Positions 16,564-24,573 of a stretch of 32,533 bases of DNA are shown here, piece by piece; positions within the stretch are counted from its first letter, which is position 1; every line of letters begins with the position of its first letter. This stretch comes from Archaeoglobi archaeon JdFR-42 (GTDB lineage Archaea; Halobacteriota; Archaeoglobi; Archaeoglobales; JdFR-42): NCBI GenBank assembly GCA_002010305.1, contig MTND01000028.1, positions 1 to 32,533 of the forward strand, written 5' to 3'. The notes below the pieces were generated by a model, which was not told where the DNA came from, did not search any database, and saw only the letters and a program-made list of their open reading frames with translations. The translations under genes and the position numbers were made by a program.

Positions 16564-17509
16564 TATTGGTGGGGCTAATACCAAAGCCTGTGATAGTGAT
16601 GGAAATACCCTTATAGAATATTCCCCTTTATGGAAGGGGGATGAAATATACGGAATTTTTGAGAAAATACGAAAAAAATTCGTTCCTGATACAGTTGGAG
16701 TTGTAATAACCGGTGAGCTATCAGATCGATTTGCCAGCAAGGAAGAGGGAATTCTTGAGATAGCTAGGTGGGTTAAGAGAGTTTTTAATAATCCTATGTT
16801 TATGGATATTTATGGTGATTTTCATGAAAATGTCAATCCTCCAATGAATTTTGCCGCTGCTAATTTTGTAGCGAGTGCAAAATTCTTAGCTCTAGAGTAT
16901 CCTGATGCTATATTGGTAGATATGGGCTCAACCACCACGGATATAATTCCAGTAGTAGGTGGTAAAATTGTAGCGGGAAAGAGTGATTTTGATCGATTGA
17001 AAAAAGGGGAATTAATATACTTTGGAATACTACGGACTAGCCTTTCTTGGGTTCTTCCAGAGGTACATCTGAGAAATAGTCATACTATCCCAACCTCTCC
17101 GGAGTATTTTTCCATTATGGCTGATGCCTTCCTTTCTTTGGGCAGGATTGACGAAAAAGAGTATATTTGTGAGACTCCAGATGGGAGAGGAAAAACAAGA
17201 GAAGACTGTTTGAGGAGGATAGCCCGGGTTGTGTGCAGTGACCTTGATGAGATTGGAGAAGATGTTGCCATTGAAATTGCTAGGCAAGCTGAACAACAGA
17301 TGGAGAACACTCTAGTGAAAGCTTTAACCAAAATGACTAATCAATACAACCTCAATACCGTTATTGGAATGGGTATAGGTGAGTTTCTGATAGAAAAAGT
17401 TGTAGAGACAGCCAATTTAAGATACATCTCAATGGCGAGACGATATGGAAGAGAAGTCTCAAAAGTATTCCCCGCTTTTGCAGTAGCAAAACTGATTGAG
17501 GCTTTATAA
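16544..17509 (+). CDS. mfnF: Methanofuran biosynthesis protein MfnF (hydantoinase/oxoprolinase-like)
   Basis: 321 residues from ATG 16544. It opens MKIIGIDIGGANTKACDSDG and later has VDMGSTTTDIIPVV, the two phosphate loops of an ASKHA fold in the form typical of the MJ0815/MfnF group. MfnF joins the furan diphosphate F1-PP to gamma-glutamyltyramine, giving the APMF-Glu core of methanofuran. The open frame extends to 16490 inside the upstream gene, but IGIDIGG near the N-terminus, CAGGAG upstream and family size support 16544. Its stop overlaps the mfnE start (TAATG). The adjacent mfnE makes this assignment stronger than fold alone. Confidence 0.88.
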   Translation: MKIIGIDIGGANTKACDSDGNTLIEYSPLWKGDEIYGIFEKIRKKFVPDTVGVVITGELSDRFASKEEGILEIARWVKRVFNNPMFMDIYGDFHENVNPPMNFAAANFVASAKFLALEYPDAILVDMGSTTTDIIPVVGGKIVAGKSDFDRLKKGELIYFGILRTSLSWVLPEVHLRNSHTIPTSPEYFSIMADAFLSLGRIDEKEYICETPDGRGKTREDCLRRIARVVCSDLDEIGEDVAIEIARQAEQQMENTLVKALTKMTNQYNLNTVIGMGIGEFLIEKVVETANLRYISMARRYGREVSKVFPAFAVAKLIEAL

Positions 17510-18123
17510 TGAGATGGGTGATCAAGATTGGTGGAAGTGTGATGCACAACGCTTCCACAATTATGGATGCTCTTTCAGAACTGAAAGAAGAGGAAGAAGA
17601 AATACTGATAATACCAGGAGGAGGTATCTTTTCAGATCTGGTAGGAATGGTATATGAAGTGTATGGGCTTGACGAAGAAACAGGCCACTGGATGGCTATT
17701 CTTGCCATGGATCAGTACGGCTATTTTCTTGCCAGAAATAAATACAAAACAACCTATGAAATCGATTTTAAGAAAGGGCTAACAGTCCTTTTACCCTATC
17801 GATTGTTGCGTGAGACGGATCCATTACCTAGGAACTGGAATACCACTTCTGATGCCATTGCGGCCTGGATATCTTACAAGTATGAGGCCAGATTCGTCAA
17901 GGTGACAGATGTGGATGGGATAATTTTTGAAGGTACTCTTTTACCTGTGGTCAGTGCTAAAGATCTTATAGGGAAAAAAACGTGCCTTGATCCCCTTACC
18001 CCTGAGATACTGGTTAACACTGGACTGGATTGTTTTGTTGTCAATGGAAACCATGAGAAAAGAGTAAAAGATTATATATTAGGTAAGAAGGTATTAGGAA
18101 CTCTCGTAAGAGGAGGTCGATAA
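17509..18123 (+). CDS. mfnE: Methanofuran biosynthesis kinase MfnE (amino acid kinase family)
   Basis: 204 residues of the amino acid kinase (aspartokinase/uridylate kinase) fold: VIKIGGSVM at the N-terminus, IIPGGGIFSD for phosphate binding, TTSDAIAAW, and KVTDVDGI near the nucleotide site. MfnE phosphorylates the aminomethylfuran phosphate to its diphosphate, the substrate of MfnF. It starts on the last base of the mfnF stop codon, so the two are translationally coupled, as expected for consecutive steps. GGAGGT near its 3' end serves the next gene. Confidence 0.9.
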   Translation: MRWVIKIGGSVMHNASTIMDALSELKEEEEEILIIPGGGIFSDLVGMVYEVYGLDEETGHWMAILAMDQYGYFLARNKYKTTYEIDFKKGLTVLLPYRLLRETDPLPRNWNTTSDAIAAWISYKYEARFVKVTDVDGIIFEGTLLPVVSAKDLIGKKTCLDPLTPEILVNTGLDCFVVNGNHEKRVKDYILGKKVLGTLVRGGR

Positions 18124-18285
18124 ATGGAAGTGAAAATCTGCAGTACATGTGGAGCAAATCTTCTTGGTACTGGATATGTGATGTTTCCGTGTCCAGAGTG
18201 CGAGTCGGAAATCTATCGTTGCTTTAAATGCAGAAAACTTGGAAATTCATATGTATGCGAAAAATGCGGGTTTGAAGGACCATGA
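18124..18285 (+). CDS. Small zinc-ribbon protein (HVO_2753 type)
   Basis: 53 residues: four CxxC pairs at CSTC, CPEC, CFKC and CEKC, enough for two zinc ribbons. GGAGGT nine bases upstream is a strong ribosome site, and the ATG follows the mfnE stop directly. Small two-ribbon proteins of this kind are commonly found next to the aEF-1 beta gene in archaea, as here; the function is not established and may be RNA- or ribosome-related. Its stop codon overlaps the upper end of the next frame. Confidence 0.88.
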   Translation: MEVKICSTCGANLLGTGYVMFPCPECESEIYRCFKCRKLGNSYVCEKCGFEGP

Positions 18286-18299
18286 GCAGAGGTGAGAGA

Positions 18300-18563
18300 A
18301 TGGATGTGGCAGCTAAACTGAAAATAATGCCGGAAAGTCCAGAAGTAGACTTGGAGAAATTAAGAGAGGAGATACAGGCAAAGTTGAGAGGGATAGCTGA
18401 CGTTAAAGACTTCAAAGAAGAGCCCATAGCTTTTGGGATAAAAGCTTTAATACTCTTGGTGATGGTGGATGATGCAGAAGGAGGTACAGACAAAGTAGAA
18501 GAAACCATTTCCGCTCTGCCAGCAGTAGAAAGCGTACAGGTTATTGATGTGAGCAGGATATAA
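18300..18563 (+). CDS. ef1b: Archaeal translation elongation factor 1 beta (aEF-1B)
   Basis: 87 residues starting MDVAAKLKIMPESPEVDLEK, the standard opening of archaeal EF-1 beta, and ending in the ferredoxin-like guanine-exchange fold (LILLVMVDDAEGGTDKVEE, AVESVQVIDVSRI). It exchanges GDP for GTP on EF-1 alpha. The frame continues upstream to ATG 18282 overlapping the zinc-ribbon stop, but GAGGTGA at 18290-18296 and family length favour ATG 18300. Confidence 0.93.
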   Translation: MDVAAKLKIMPESPEVDLEKLREEIQAKLRGIADVKDFKEEPIAFGIKALILLVMVDDAEGGTDKVEETISALPAVESVQVIDVSRI

Positions 18564-19205
18564 ATGGCTGAGATATACAGAATTGTCACCCCTCCAATCC
18601 AGGGTAATGCTTACCTGATTGTGGATGAAGTAAAAGCTCTAGTTGATGTAGGTGGAGATGCTGAGTTTCTCTTATCAAAGCTAAAACGGTATATCCAGCC
18701 CGAAGAACTTGAATATGTTTTTCTGACCCACGGTCATTTTGATCATGCTGGAGCGGCTGGAAAGGTTGTTGACGCCACAGATGCAAAGCTACTTTTCCAT
18801 AAGGAGGAACTGCCAATCCTCAATGATCCCATGCGAAATGGTTCAAGGTTGTTTGGTAGATCTTTCACTCCTGTGAAACCTTTTCGTCTTCTGAAGGGTG
18901 GAGAGAAGTTCTCCTTGGGGAGTATAACTCTTGAGGTCATATATACTCCGGGACACACTCCTGGTGGAATATGCCTTTATGAAGGGAAATATAAATGGCT
19001 CTTTTCTGGAGATACAGTCTTCCCACATGGAAATATCGGAAGAACTGATCTTCCTGGAGGAAATTCATTGCTACTTGTGGAGTCCATCGAAAAGTTGGTG
19101 AAATTGGATGTAGAAGTACTGTACCCAGGACATGATGAAGTAACCACGGGTGATGTTAAAAGTCAGATCCAACAATCTCTGGAATTTGCAAGAATTTTTG
19201 CGTAA
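18564..19205 (+). CDS. Metallo-beta-lactamase-fold hydrolase, glyoxalase II-like
   Basis: 213 residues with the full metal set: H56, H58, D60, H61 (HGHFDH), the His of TPGHTPGG, the Asp of FSGDTVF and the His of YPGHDEV. The sequence FPHGNIGRTDLPGG is typical of the hydroxyacylglutathione hydrolase-like subgroup, which cleaves thioesters, although many archaeal members have unknown substrates. It starts directly after the aEF-1 beta stop. It is the last gene of the rightward run; an inverted repeat follows 11 bases after its stop. Confidence 0.85.
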   Translation: MAEIYRIVTPPIQGNAYLIVDEVKALVDVGGDAEFLLSKLKRYIQPEELEYVFLTHGHFDHAGAAGKVVDATDAKLLFHKEELPILNDPMRNGSRLFGRSFTPVKPFRLLKGGEKFSLGSITLEVIYTPGHTPGGICLYEGKYKWLFSGDTVFPHGNIGRTDLPGGNSLLLVESIEKLVKLDVEVLYPGHDEVTTGDVKSQIQQSLEFARIFA

Positions 19206-19216
19206 TATATTGGATG

Positions 19217-19237
19217 TTGTAAATTTTTGATTTACAA
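19217..19237. repeat. Inverted repeat TTGTAAAT-N5-ATTTACAA
   Basis: Perfect 8-base arms with a 5-base spacer, 11 bases after the hydrolase stop and before the convergent aldehyde dehydrogenase homologue ends. A second looser pair, TGTAA (19240-19244) and TTACA (19253-19257), follows. A 21-base element with the same spacing and arms differing at one base is at 32444-32464. It may be a transcript-end hairpin serving both strands or a protein site. Confidence 0.5.
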
Positions 19238-19266
19238 ACTGTAAGCGTATGTTTACAATGTTTTAG

Positions 19267-20700
19267 TTAAGAATGAAGAAATCGATACCATGGTTTATCA
19301 GACAATCCAGACAGATCTGAATATATATGCTTGGTCCTGCTATATCTTTTAATGAATTCCTCGATCATTCCAATTGGATGCATGTCTTTCATATCATCCT
19401 TGAAAATATATGGGTAGAATAGGGGTATGTGGTCGTTAATCAAGATTACAGGAGCCTTCAACACAGGAGCAAGAGAAATACCTTTTCTCGTATCTCTGGT
19501 CCATATTGATATAGACACAGATGGTCTGTAAGCGGGCTCTATAGAATCTATGTCTTCGTACTCCATACAATACACTACTGGCCCCATGAGATCTTCTTTA
19601 GGTAATGCCGTATCTTCAGTTATCATCAGTAGTGTGGGCTCAAGGAAATAACCATGCTGGCAGTTTTTCTTGTTAGGCCTCTTACCTCCTGTGACCAGTT
19701 TGGCCCCATTTTCTATGGCTGAAGCAATCTGTAGTTTTAGACTCTCATAAATATCTTCGCGGGCTATTGGCCCCAATTCAGTTTCAAGATCTAGGGGATC
19801 GCCAACAACCAGAGTACGGGATCTCTCCACAAAATTATCCATGAACTCATCAAAAATACTGCTTTGGACATATATTCTTTTGACAGAACACGGACTCTGA
19901 CCAGTGTTAAAAAAGCTTGCATATATCGCTCCTTTAATCGCTTCAGATATGTTAGCATCATCGAGAATTATCATGGTGCTGTTATCATATTTCTTTTCAT
20001 TCCTGTCCCTTGGATATAGAATCCCCTGAATTAACAGATCCACTCTGGAGTTTTGATTCAGGATGGCTCCAGAGTCTTTTCCAGTTACTATATTAATCAC
20101 TCCGGGGGGTAGATTAGCCCTTTCAAAGATCTTTGCCATTGCAAGAGCAGTCAGAGGAGCATGCCATGGTGGAATAACGACAGCAGTGTTACCCATCCCA
20201 ATGGCCACTGCAGTATGGAGAGCAAAGTTTAGAAGAGGGGCATCCCAAGGTATTATAATTCCGGCAACTCCTACTGGCTCTCTTAAACAAACCTCTATAA
20301 TGTTCTCTGTTATCAGAGTTCCACTCATCCGGTCAGTACATTTATCAGCGAGATATCTAAACAGGTTGGATGCCAGAGGTACATCGAAGTCAAGAGCTCT
20401 CTTTAACGGAGTTCCATGGTCCATGGCCTCAAGTTCAGCAAGAATCTCTCCATATTCATCGATCAATTCAGCCATTCTTATCAAAAACGACCGTCTTTCA
20501 CGACTTGCCAGGGAACTCCAGGTACCAAATGCATCTGCTGCAGCATCTACAGCAGCTTTAACATCCTCTTCATTTCCTGAAGGCACCACACCGATGGACT
20601 CTCCTGTACCTGGATGGATGATTTCCTCTGTCCTGTCTGAGTGAGAATCAACCCACATGCCATTGATAAACATGCCATATCTCATAAATTTCCCTTCCAT
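19267..20700 (-). CDS. Aldehyde dehydrogenase homologue lacking the catalytic residues
   Basis: 477 residues and uninterrupted, with clear ALDH-superfamily framework: GMWVDSHSDRTEEIIHPGTGE, EDVKAAVDAAADAF, PVGVAGIIIPWDAPL, LPPGVINIVTG, GDPLDLETELGPI and HGYFLEPTLL. Yet the key residues are changed. The PWN Asn is D153; the cofactor-binding KP Lys is P177; about 15 residues containing the ELGG general-base Glu are deleted between I224 and D247; the catalytic Cys after GQ is P270, with Cys one place late (GQSPCS); and the EEIFGPV Glu is Asp (EDLMGPV). I infer a non-catalytic or repurposed protein. CAGGAGG five bases before ATG 20700 fixes the start. It stands alone, divergent from the KaiC-like gene. 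Confidence 0.85.
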   Translation of the reverse strand: MEGKFMRYGMFINGMWVDSHSDRTEEIIHPGTGESIGVVPSGNEEDVKAAVDAAADAFGTWSSLASRERRSFLIRMAELIDEYGEILAELEAMDHGTPLKRALDFDVPLASNLFRYLADKCTDRMSGTLITENIIEVCLREPVGVAGIIIPWDAPLLNFALHTAVAIGMGNTAVVIPPWHAPLTALAMAKIFERANLPPGVINIVTGKDSGAILNQNSRVDLLIQGILYPRDRNEKKYDNSTMIILDDANISEAIKGAIYASFFNTGQSPCSVKRIYVQSSIFDEFMDNFVERSRTLVVGDPLDLETELGPIAREDIYESLKLQIASAIENGAKLVTGGKRPNKKNCQHGYFLEPTLLMITEDTALPKEDLMGPVVYCMEYEDIDSIEPAYRPSVSISIWTRDTRKGISLAPVLKAPVILINDHIPLFYPYIFKDDMKDMHPIGMIEEFIKRYSRTKHIYSDLSGLSDKPWYRFLHS

Positions 20701-20948
20701 GAAACCTCCTGATAGGGTATAAACGGGTCATCGCCCGGAATATTAACGTATTAACATTAGTGACATCTAGTCATCTACTGTAAGTACAACAGTCTAATTA
20801 GATTGGCAACATACCTGAAATCCCCCCAATTTATAATTTCTTGTTTATAATCAATACTATTTAACACTATCGGCATACTCAGTTGAGAGGGAAAAATTAT
20901 TGAATTAAAGTATCAAAAATGAAAAATTTCTACTTTAAACCCGAAAAA

Positions 20949-20957
20949 TTATAAATA
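20949..20957 (+). promoter_or_regulatory. TATA box of the KaiC-like gene
   Basis: TTATAAATA is centred 28 bases before ATG 20981, and no ribosome site is present. This is a classic leaderless archaeal arrangement and argues for the ATG over the upstream TTG at 20960. Confidence 0.6.
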
Positions 20958-20980
20958 GGTTGTTGACGTTTTATCAGCCC

Positions 20981-22402
20981 ATGAAAATCCCTTCTGGTAT
21001 ACCGGGTTTCGATGAAGTGCTGAATGGAGGACTTGAGAAAGGCCGGTCATACTTGGTGAAGGGAGGCCCTGGAAGTGGGAAAACAATATTCGGTCTTCAA
21101 TTCCTTATGAAAGGGCTTGAAATGGGTGAAAAAGGTGTATATGTCTCTTTTGACCAGCATGAAAAAGAAGTCGTAGAACAGGCCAAGTCCTTTGGCTGGA
21201 ATCTTGAGGATGAAAATTTTCATTTCATTGATAAATCCCTTGAAATGGATGTTCTCAGCTCTGACATGTTTTTCTTTGATTTTGATTCAGTGAATGAAAT
21301 TCAAGACTTCGTTCTTTCTATAACAAGAGCAGAGGAACTGAAAGATGCTGAGAGGGTGTTCATTGATGGTATTGGTGTTATAAGAGATGCAGCGAGAAAT
21401 CCATCCATACACAGGCGTATAACTTCTTCTATAATCCACTTTCTCACTGATAAGGGCGTAACATTGCTGATATCTGATGAGCATATGGGTGAGATTGGAA
21501 AAGAGGTTATAAGTTACCTCACCAGTGGTGAGTTTGTTTTAGAGCGGAAGGAAAGAGAAGACGGAGAAGTATTTAGAACTGTGGATGTGGTGAAATATAG
21601 GAGCGGGCATGTGCATCTGGGAAAACATTATTTTAAAATTACGCGGGATGGAATTGTGGTGTACCCTATAATACCAGTGGCAAAAGTAAGGAAAAATGAA
21701 AGGAATTTAATCTCAACTGGAAATGGTGAATTCGATGCCATGCTCGGTGGAGGTATAGTCGAAGGGGCAGAAGTTTTCATATCGGGAAAAAGTGGAGTAG
21801 GGAAGACAAACCTGAGCCTGTTAATTCTAAAGGACAATGATATAAGGGGTAACACGGGTGTAATGTACTCTTTTGAGGAGCGGGAAGAAGAGATAGACAG
21901 AAGGTATAAAGAACTTTTTGATTATAAACCCTCAAAGATTGTTGTAAGAGAAGTCTCACCATACGGGATGAATATCGGAGAATTTTACAACATGCTCATA
22001 AGAGATGTGAGTGAACTTTCTCCAACCGTTGTTGTGATAGATCCAGTTAACGCTCTGGAGCGGATGACTTTTTCAAATAATGAGCTGATTCGAGCCATGT
22101 TGATTTTGTGTGATCAGCTCAAAAATCAAGGTATAACGCTAATTCAGACCTATGAGGTGGCGGATGCTGCAGACGTGTTTCAATTTACCGGTGGAGTGAG
22201 TTATTTTGCCGACTACATCATCCTAGGCAGGCATGTGGAGCTAGAGGGAGAACTTGTGAAAGCTCTTGCTGTTATAAAGAATCGATTCGGAGAACATGAA
22301 CAAACCATCCGAATTCTCGACATGAAATCTGGAGAGGGCATCATTCTTGGAGATCCTTTGAAAGAACATTCAGGCATGATGTCTGGAGTGCTTGTCAAAT
22401 AA
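20981..22402 (+). CDS. KaiC-like protein with two RecA-type ATPase domains
   Basis: 473 residues from ATG 20981. Domain 1 has Walker A GGPGSGKT (28-35) and Walker B RVFIDGIG; domain 2 has Walker A GKSGVGKT (269-276) and Walker B TVVVIDPVNAL. In KaiC each domain has a catalytic Glu-Glu pair after Walker A. Domain 2 keeps it (SFEERE, residues 299-300), while domain 1 has Asp-Gln (SFDQHE, 58-59), so domain 1 may bind ATP without turning it over. Archaeal KaiC homologues act in signalling and other processes; no KaiA or KaiB is present here, so a clock role is not supported. The gene stands alone, ended by T runs. Confidence 0.85.
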   Translation: MKIPSGIPGFDEVLNGGLEKGRSYLVKGGPGSGKTIFGLQFLMKGLEMGEKGVYVSFDQHEKEVVEQAKSFGWNLEDENFHFIDKSLEMDVLSSDMFFFDFDSVNEIQDFVLSITRAEELKDAERVFIDGIGVIRDAARNPSIHRRITSSIIHFLTDKGVTLLISDEHMGEIGKEVISYLTSGEFVLERKEREDGEVFRTVDVVKYRSGHVHLGKHYFKITRDGIVVYPIIPVAKVRKNERNLISTGNGEFDAMLGGGIVEGAEVFISGKSGVGKTNLSLLILKDNDIRGNTGVMYSFEEREEEIDRRYKELFDYKPSKIVVREVSPYGMNIGEFYNMLIRDVSELSPTVVVIDPVNALERMTFSNNELIRAMLILCDQLKNQGITLIQTYEVADAADVFQFTGGVSYFADYIILGRHVELEGELVKALAVIKNRFGEHEQTIRILDMKSGEGIILGDPLKEHSGMMSGVLVK

Positions 22403-22457
22403 CGAATCTAAACATATCAGTATCCATTTTCAGATTCCGATAGGGTAAATCCACCAC

Positions 22458-22474
22458 TTTTTTACTTCTTTTTT
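22458..22474 (+). terminator. T-rich terminator after the KaiC-like gene
   Basis: Two T runs (TTTTTTAC then TTCTTTTTT) about 55 bases after the stop fit an archaeal intrinsic terminator. Confidence 0.45.
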
Positions 22475-22590
22475 AAAAAACTGTTGTGCTAATGGTAACG
22501 AATCAGACAAGAGATTAAAATGAAAATATGAACAGCTCAAACACTCTGTTCGGATTTGTAAATATACTGAGAGGATTAACTAAAACTTGA

Positions 22591-22616
22591 GAGATGATAC
22601 ACTGGCGAATCATCTC
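22591..22616. repeat. Inverted repeat upstream of fae-hps
   Basis: GAGATGAT and ATCATCTC are perfect 8-base arms around a 10-base spacer, about 100 bases before the fae-hps start. A regulatory site or a leader hairpin of an upstream transcript is possible. Confidence 0.35.
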
Positions 22617-22684
22617 AATGATGGAAGGTTATACCAAAGATTGGTAAGGAAAGGGTAATAGAAAAACCAAAAGGGTAAAGAAAA

Positions 22685-22694
22685 GTTTTAAATG
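22685..22694 (+). promoter_or_regulatory. Probable TATA box of fae-hps
   Basis: GTTTTAAATG lies about 35 bases before the TTG start. Transcription would begin near 22712-22716, close to the GAGGTG ribosome site at 22714-22719. Confidence 0.4.
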
Positions 22695-22724
22695 TATGAT
22701 GTTATTGTCTAATGAGGTGTTATC

Positions 22725-23906
22725 TTGTATCAGATCGGGGAAGCTCTTATTGGAGAAGGGGATGAACTGGCCCATATTGATCTAATTATAGGTCGAAAGG
22801 ATAGTCCTGCAGGAATTGCTTTTGCCAACGCTTTATCGCAGTTATCATGGGGTCACACGCCGTTGCTGGCCGTAGTTAGACCCAATCTCATGACAAAGCC
22901 CGCCACTGTCATCATTCCCAAAGTGACTGTTAAGAATATGGAACAGGCTGGGTTGATTTTTGGTCCAGCTCAGGCTGCAGTAGCCAAAGCGGTGGCAGAT
23001 GCAGTTGAGGAAGGGATAATCCCTAAAGATGAAGTTGAGGACTATGTTGTTATTGTAAGTGTGTTCATACATCCTGAAGCAAAAGATAAAGATAAGGTCT
23101 ACCATTACAATTATGGTGCAACCAAGCTTGCCCTTCAGAGAGCTATGGATAACTTTCCGGATGTGGATACCCTGCTATATGAGAAAGACAGGGCAGGTCA
23201 TCCTATGATAGGGAAGAAACTGATCAATTTATGGGATCCACCATATCTCCAGGTAGCCTTGGATTTCCCCGATCTTAAAAAGACGTTGGAAGTTGTTGCT
23301 GCCTTGCCTGAGAATGATCATTTAATTCTTGAGGCAGGAACACCCCTGATAAAAAGATATGGAGTTGAAGTTATCCATAAATTGAGGGAAATCAGGCATG
23401 AAGCCTTCATCGTGGCTGATCTGAAAACCCTCGATACAGGTAACCTTGAGGCGAGAATGGCTGCTGATGCAACGGCCAATGCCGTTGTTATCTCTGGACT
23501 GGCTCCCAGAACAACCATTGATAAGGCCATAAAAGAGGCAAAGAAAACGGGAATATATTCCATTGTGGATATGCTCAACGTTCCTGACCCCTATAAGAGA
23601 TTGGCATCCTTTGAGCTGAAACCTGATGTGGTGGAAATACATAGAGCCATCGATATGGAAGGACATATGGACCAAGCATGGAATACTGTGAAAGAGATCA
23701 AGGAAAATGTTGAGAACATTCTGGTGGCTGTGGCAGGTGGGATTCGCCCTGAAAATGTCATGGAAGCTATACAGGCTGGTGCTGACATACTGGTAGTTGG
23801 CAGAGCCATCACCAATGCCAGAGACGTTGAAGGGGCAGCAAGACAATTTCTGAAGGCTATGAGAAAAGAAGATGTGGATCAGTTCAGAATCATGACGGAC
23901 TTTTGA
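22725..23906 (+). CDS. fae-hps: Fused formaldehyde-activating enzyme / 3-hexulose-6-phosphate synthase
   Basis: 393 residues in two domains. Residues 1-165 are Fae, with the catalytic H17 in ELAHIDLIIG and KPATVIIPKVTV; Fae condenses formaldehyde with tetrahydromethanopterin. Residues 175-393 are hexulose-6-phosphate synthase (LQVALDF, FIVADLKTLDTGN, VAVAGGIRPENV), an aldolase joining formaldehyde and ribulose 5-phosphate. The fusion is known from Archaea, where it mainly makes pentose phosphates by running Hps backward and trapping the formaldehyde. The start codon is TTG, set by GAGGTG five bases upstream. The triosephosphate isomerase gene follows after ten bases. The organism should have tetrahydromethanopterin, in line with the methanofuran genes. 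Confidence 0.95.
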   Translation: MYQIGEALIGEGDELAHIDLIIGRKDSPAGIAFANALSQLSWGHTPLLAVVRPNLMTKPATVIIPKVTVKNMEQAGLIFGPAQAAVAKAVADAVEEGIIPKDEVEDYVVIVSVFIHPEAKDKDKVYHYNYGATKLALQRAMDNFPDVDTLLYEKDRAGHPMIGKKLINLWDPPYLQVALDFPDLKKTLEVVAALPENDHLILEAGTPLIKRYGVEVIHKLREIRHEAFIVADLKTLDTGNLEARMAADATANAVVISGLAPRTTIDKAIKEAKKTGIYSIVDMLNVPDPYKRLASFELKPDVVEIHRAIDMEGHMDQAWNTVKEIKENVENILVAVAGGIRPENVMEAIQAGADILVVGRAITNARDVEGAARQFLKAMRKEDVDQFRIMTDF

Positions 23907-23916
23907 AGGTGATGGG

Positions 23917-24573
23917 GTGGATCAACCCGTTGTGATTGTGAACTTCAAAGCTTATTCAGAGGGTATAAAGAAAGGGGAGGAAATAGCCCGAGCTGCCAGA
24001 GAAATAAACGAAAATGGAGAAGTATTTGTTGCCATAGCTCCAGATTTTATTCAACTGAAATCTCTGGTAGAATTCGCTCCAGTATTTGCTCAGCACACAG
24101 ATGCAGTTAATCCAGGAAGCAATACGGGGAGGATAACTCCAGAAATGGTGAAGGCCTCTGGTGCAACAGGTAGTTTAATCAATCATTCTGAAAGACCTTT
24201 AATCCTTTCTGATATTGAGTTTCTTATTAGTGCATTCAGGGAATTAGAGTTAACTTCGGTGGTATGTACCAACAATATCCCTGTTTCCAAGGCAGTGGCA
24301 GCTCTAACTCCTGATTTCATTGCTATTGAGCCTCCTGAATTAATTGGCACGGGTATACCTGTTTCGAAGGCGGATCCCGGTATTGTGGAAGGAGCAGTGA
24401 AGGCTGTACAGAAAGTAGATGGAAATATTATGGTATTATGTGGAGCCGGAATAAGTGAATATGAAGATTTTGTTGCCGCTCTCGATCTGGGAGCTAAAGG
24501 AGTCCTTCTTGCATCCGGTGTTGTTAAGGCAAAAAACCCAGGGATGAAACTAAAAGAACTGGTCGGAATTTAA
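23917..24573 (+). CDS. tpiA: Triosephosphate isomerase, archaeal type
   Basis: 218 residues, the shortened archaeal form. Catalytic residues are present: K11 (VNFKAY), H90 (INHSER) and E138 (AIEPPELIGTG), and the phosphate loop is CGAGISEYEDF. It interconverts dihydroxyacetone phosphate and glyceraldehyde 3-phosphate. The start is GTG 23917, with GAAGGTGATG in front of it. It sits ten bases behind fae-hps, so both are likely on one transcript. Its last 24 bases overlap the end of the convergent Mut7-C gene. Confidence 0.95.
   Translation: MDQPVVIVNFKAYSEGIKKGEEIARAAREINENGEVFVAIAPDFIQLKSLVEFAPVFAQHTDAVNPGSNTGRITPEMVKASGATGSLINHSERPLILSDIEFLISAFRELELTSVVCTNNIPVSKAVAALTPDFIAIEPPELIGTGIPVSKADPGIVEGAVKAVQKVDGNIMVLCGAGISEYEDFVAALDLGAKGVLLASGVVKAKNPGMKLKELVGI

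Larger units (their letters stand above)
22403..22724 (+). other. 322-base spacer between the KaiC-like gene and fae-hps
   Basis: No coding frame was recognised. It holds a weak inverted pair (AATCT and AGATT, starting at 22405 and 22432), T runs around 22458-22474 that probably end the KaiC-like transcript, an inverted repeat at 22591-22616 and the fae-hps promoter near 22685. No tRNA or box C/D pattern was found. Confidence 0.5.

Noticed and set aside
19267-20700. Calling the ALDH homologue a pseudogene
   Set aside because: The frame is uninterrupted, has a strong ribosome site and keeps the overall fold pattern; loss is confined to active-site positions.
20919-20954. Short ATG frame of 11 codons before the KaiC-like gene
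   Set aside because: No ribosome site, and it overlaps the TATA box of the KaiC-like gene.
22590-22640. Possible box C/D guide RNA suggested by ATGATGG
   Set aside because: No matching CUGA box at a fitting distance.
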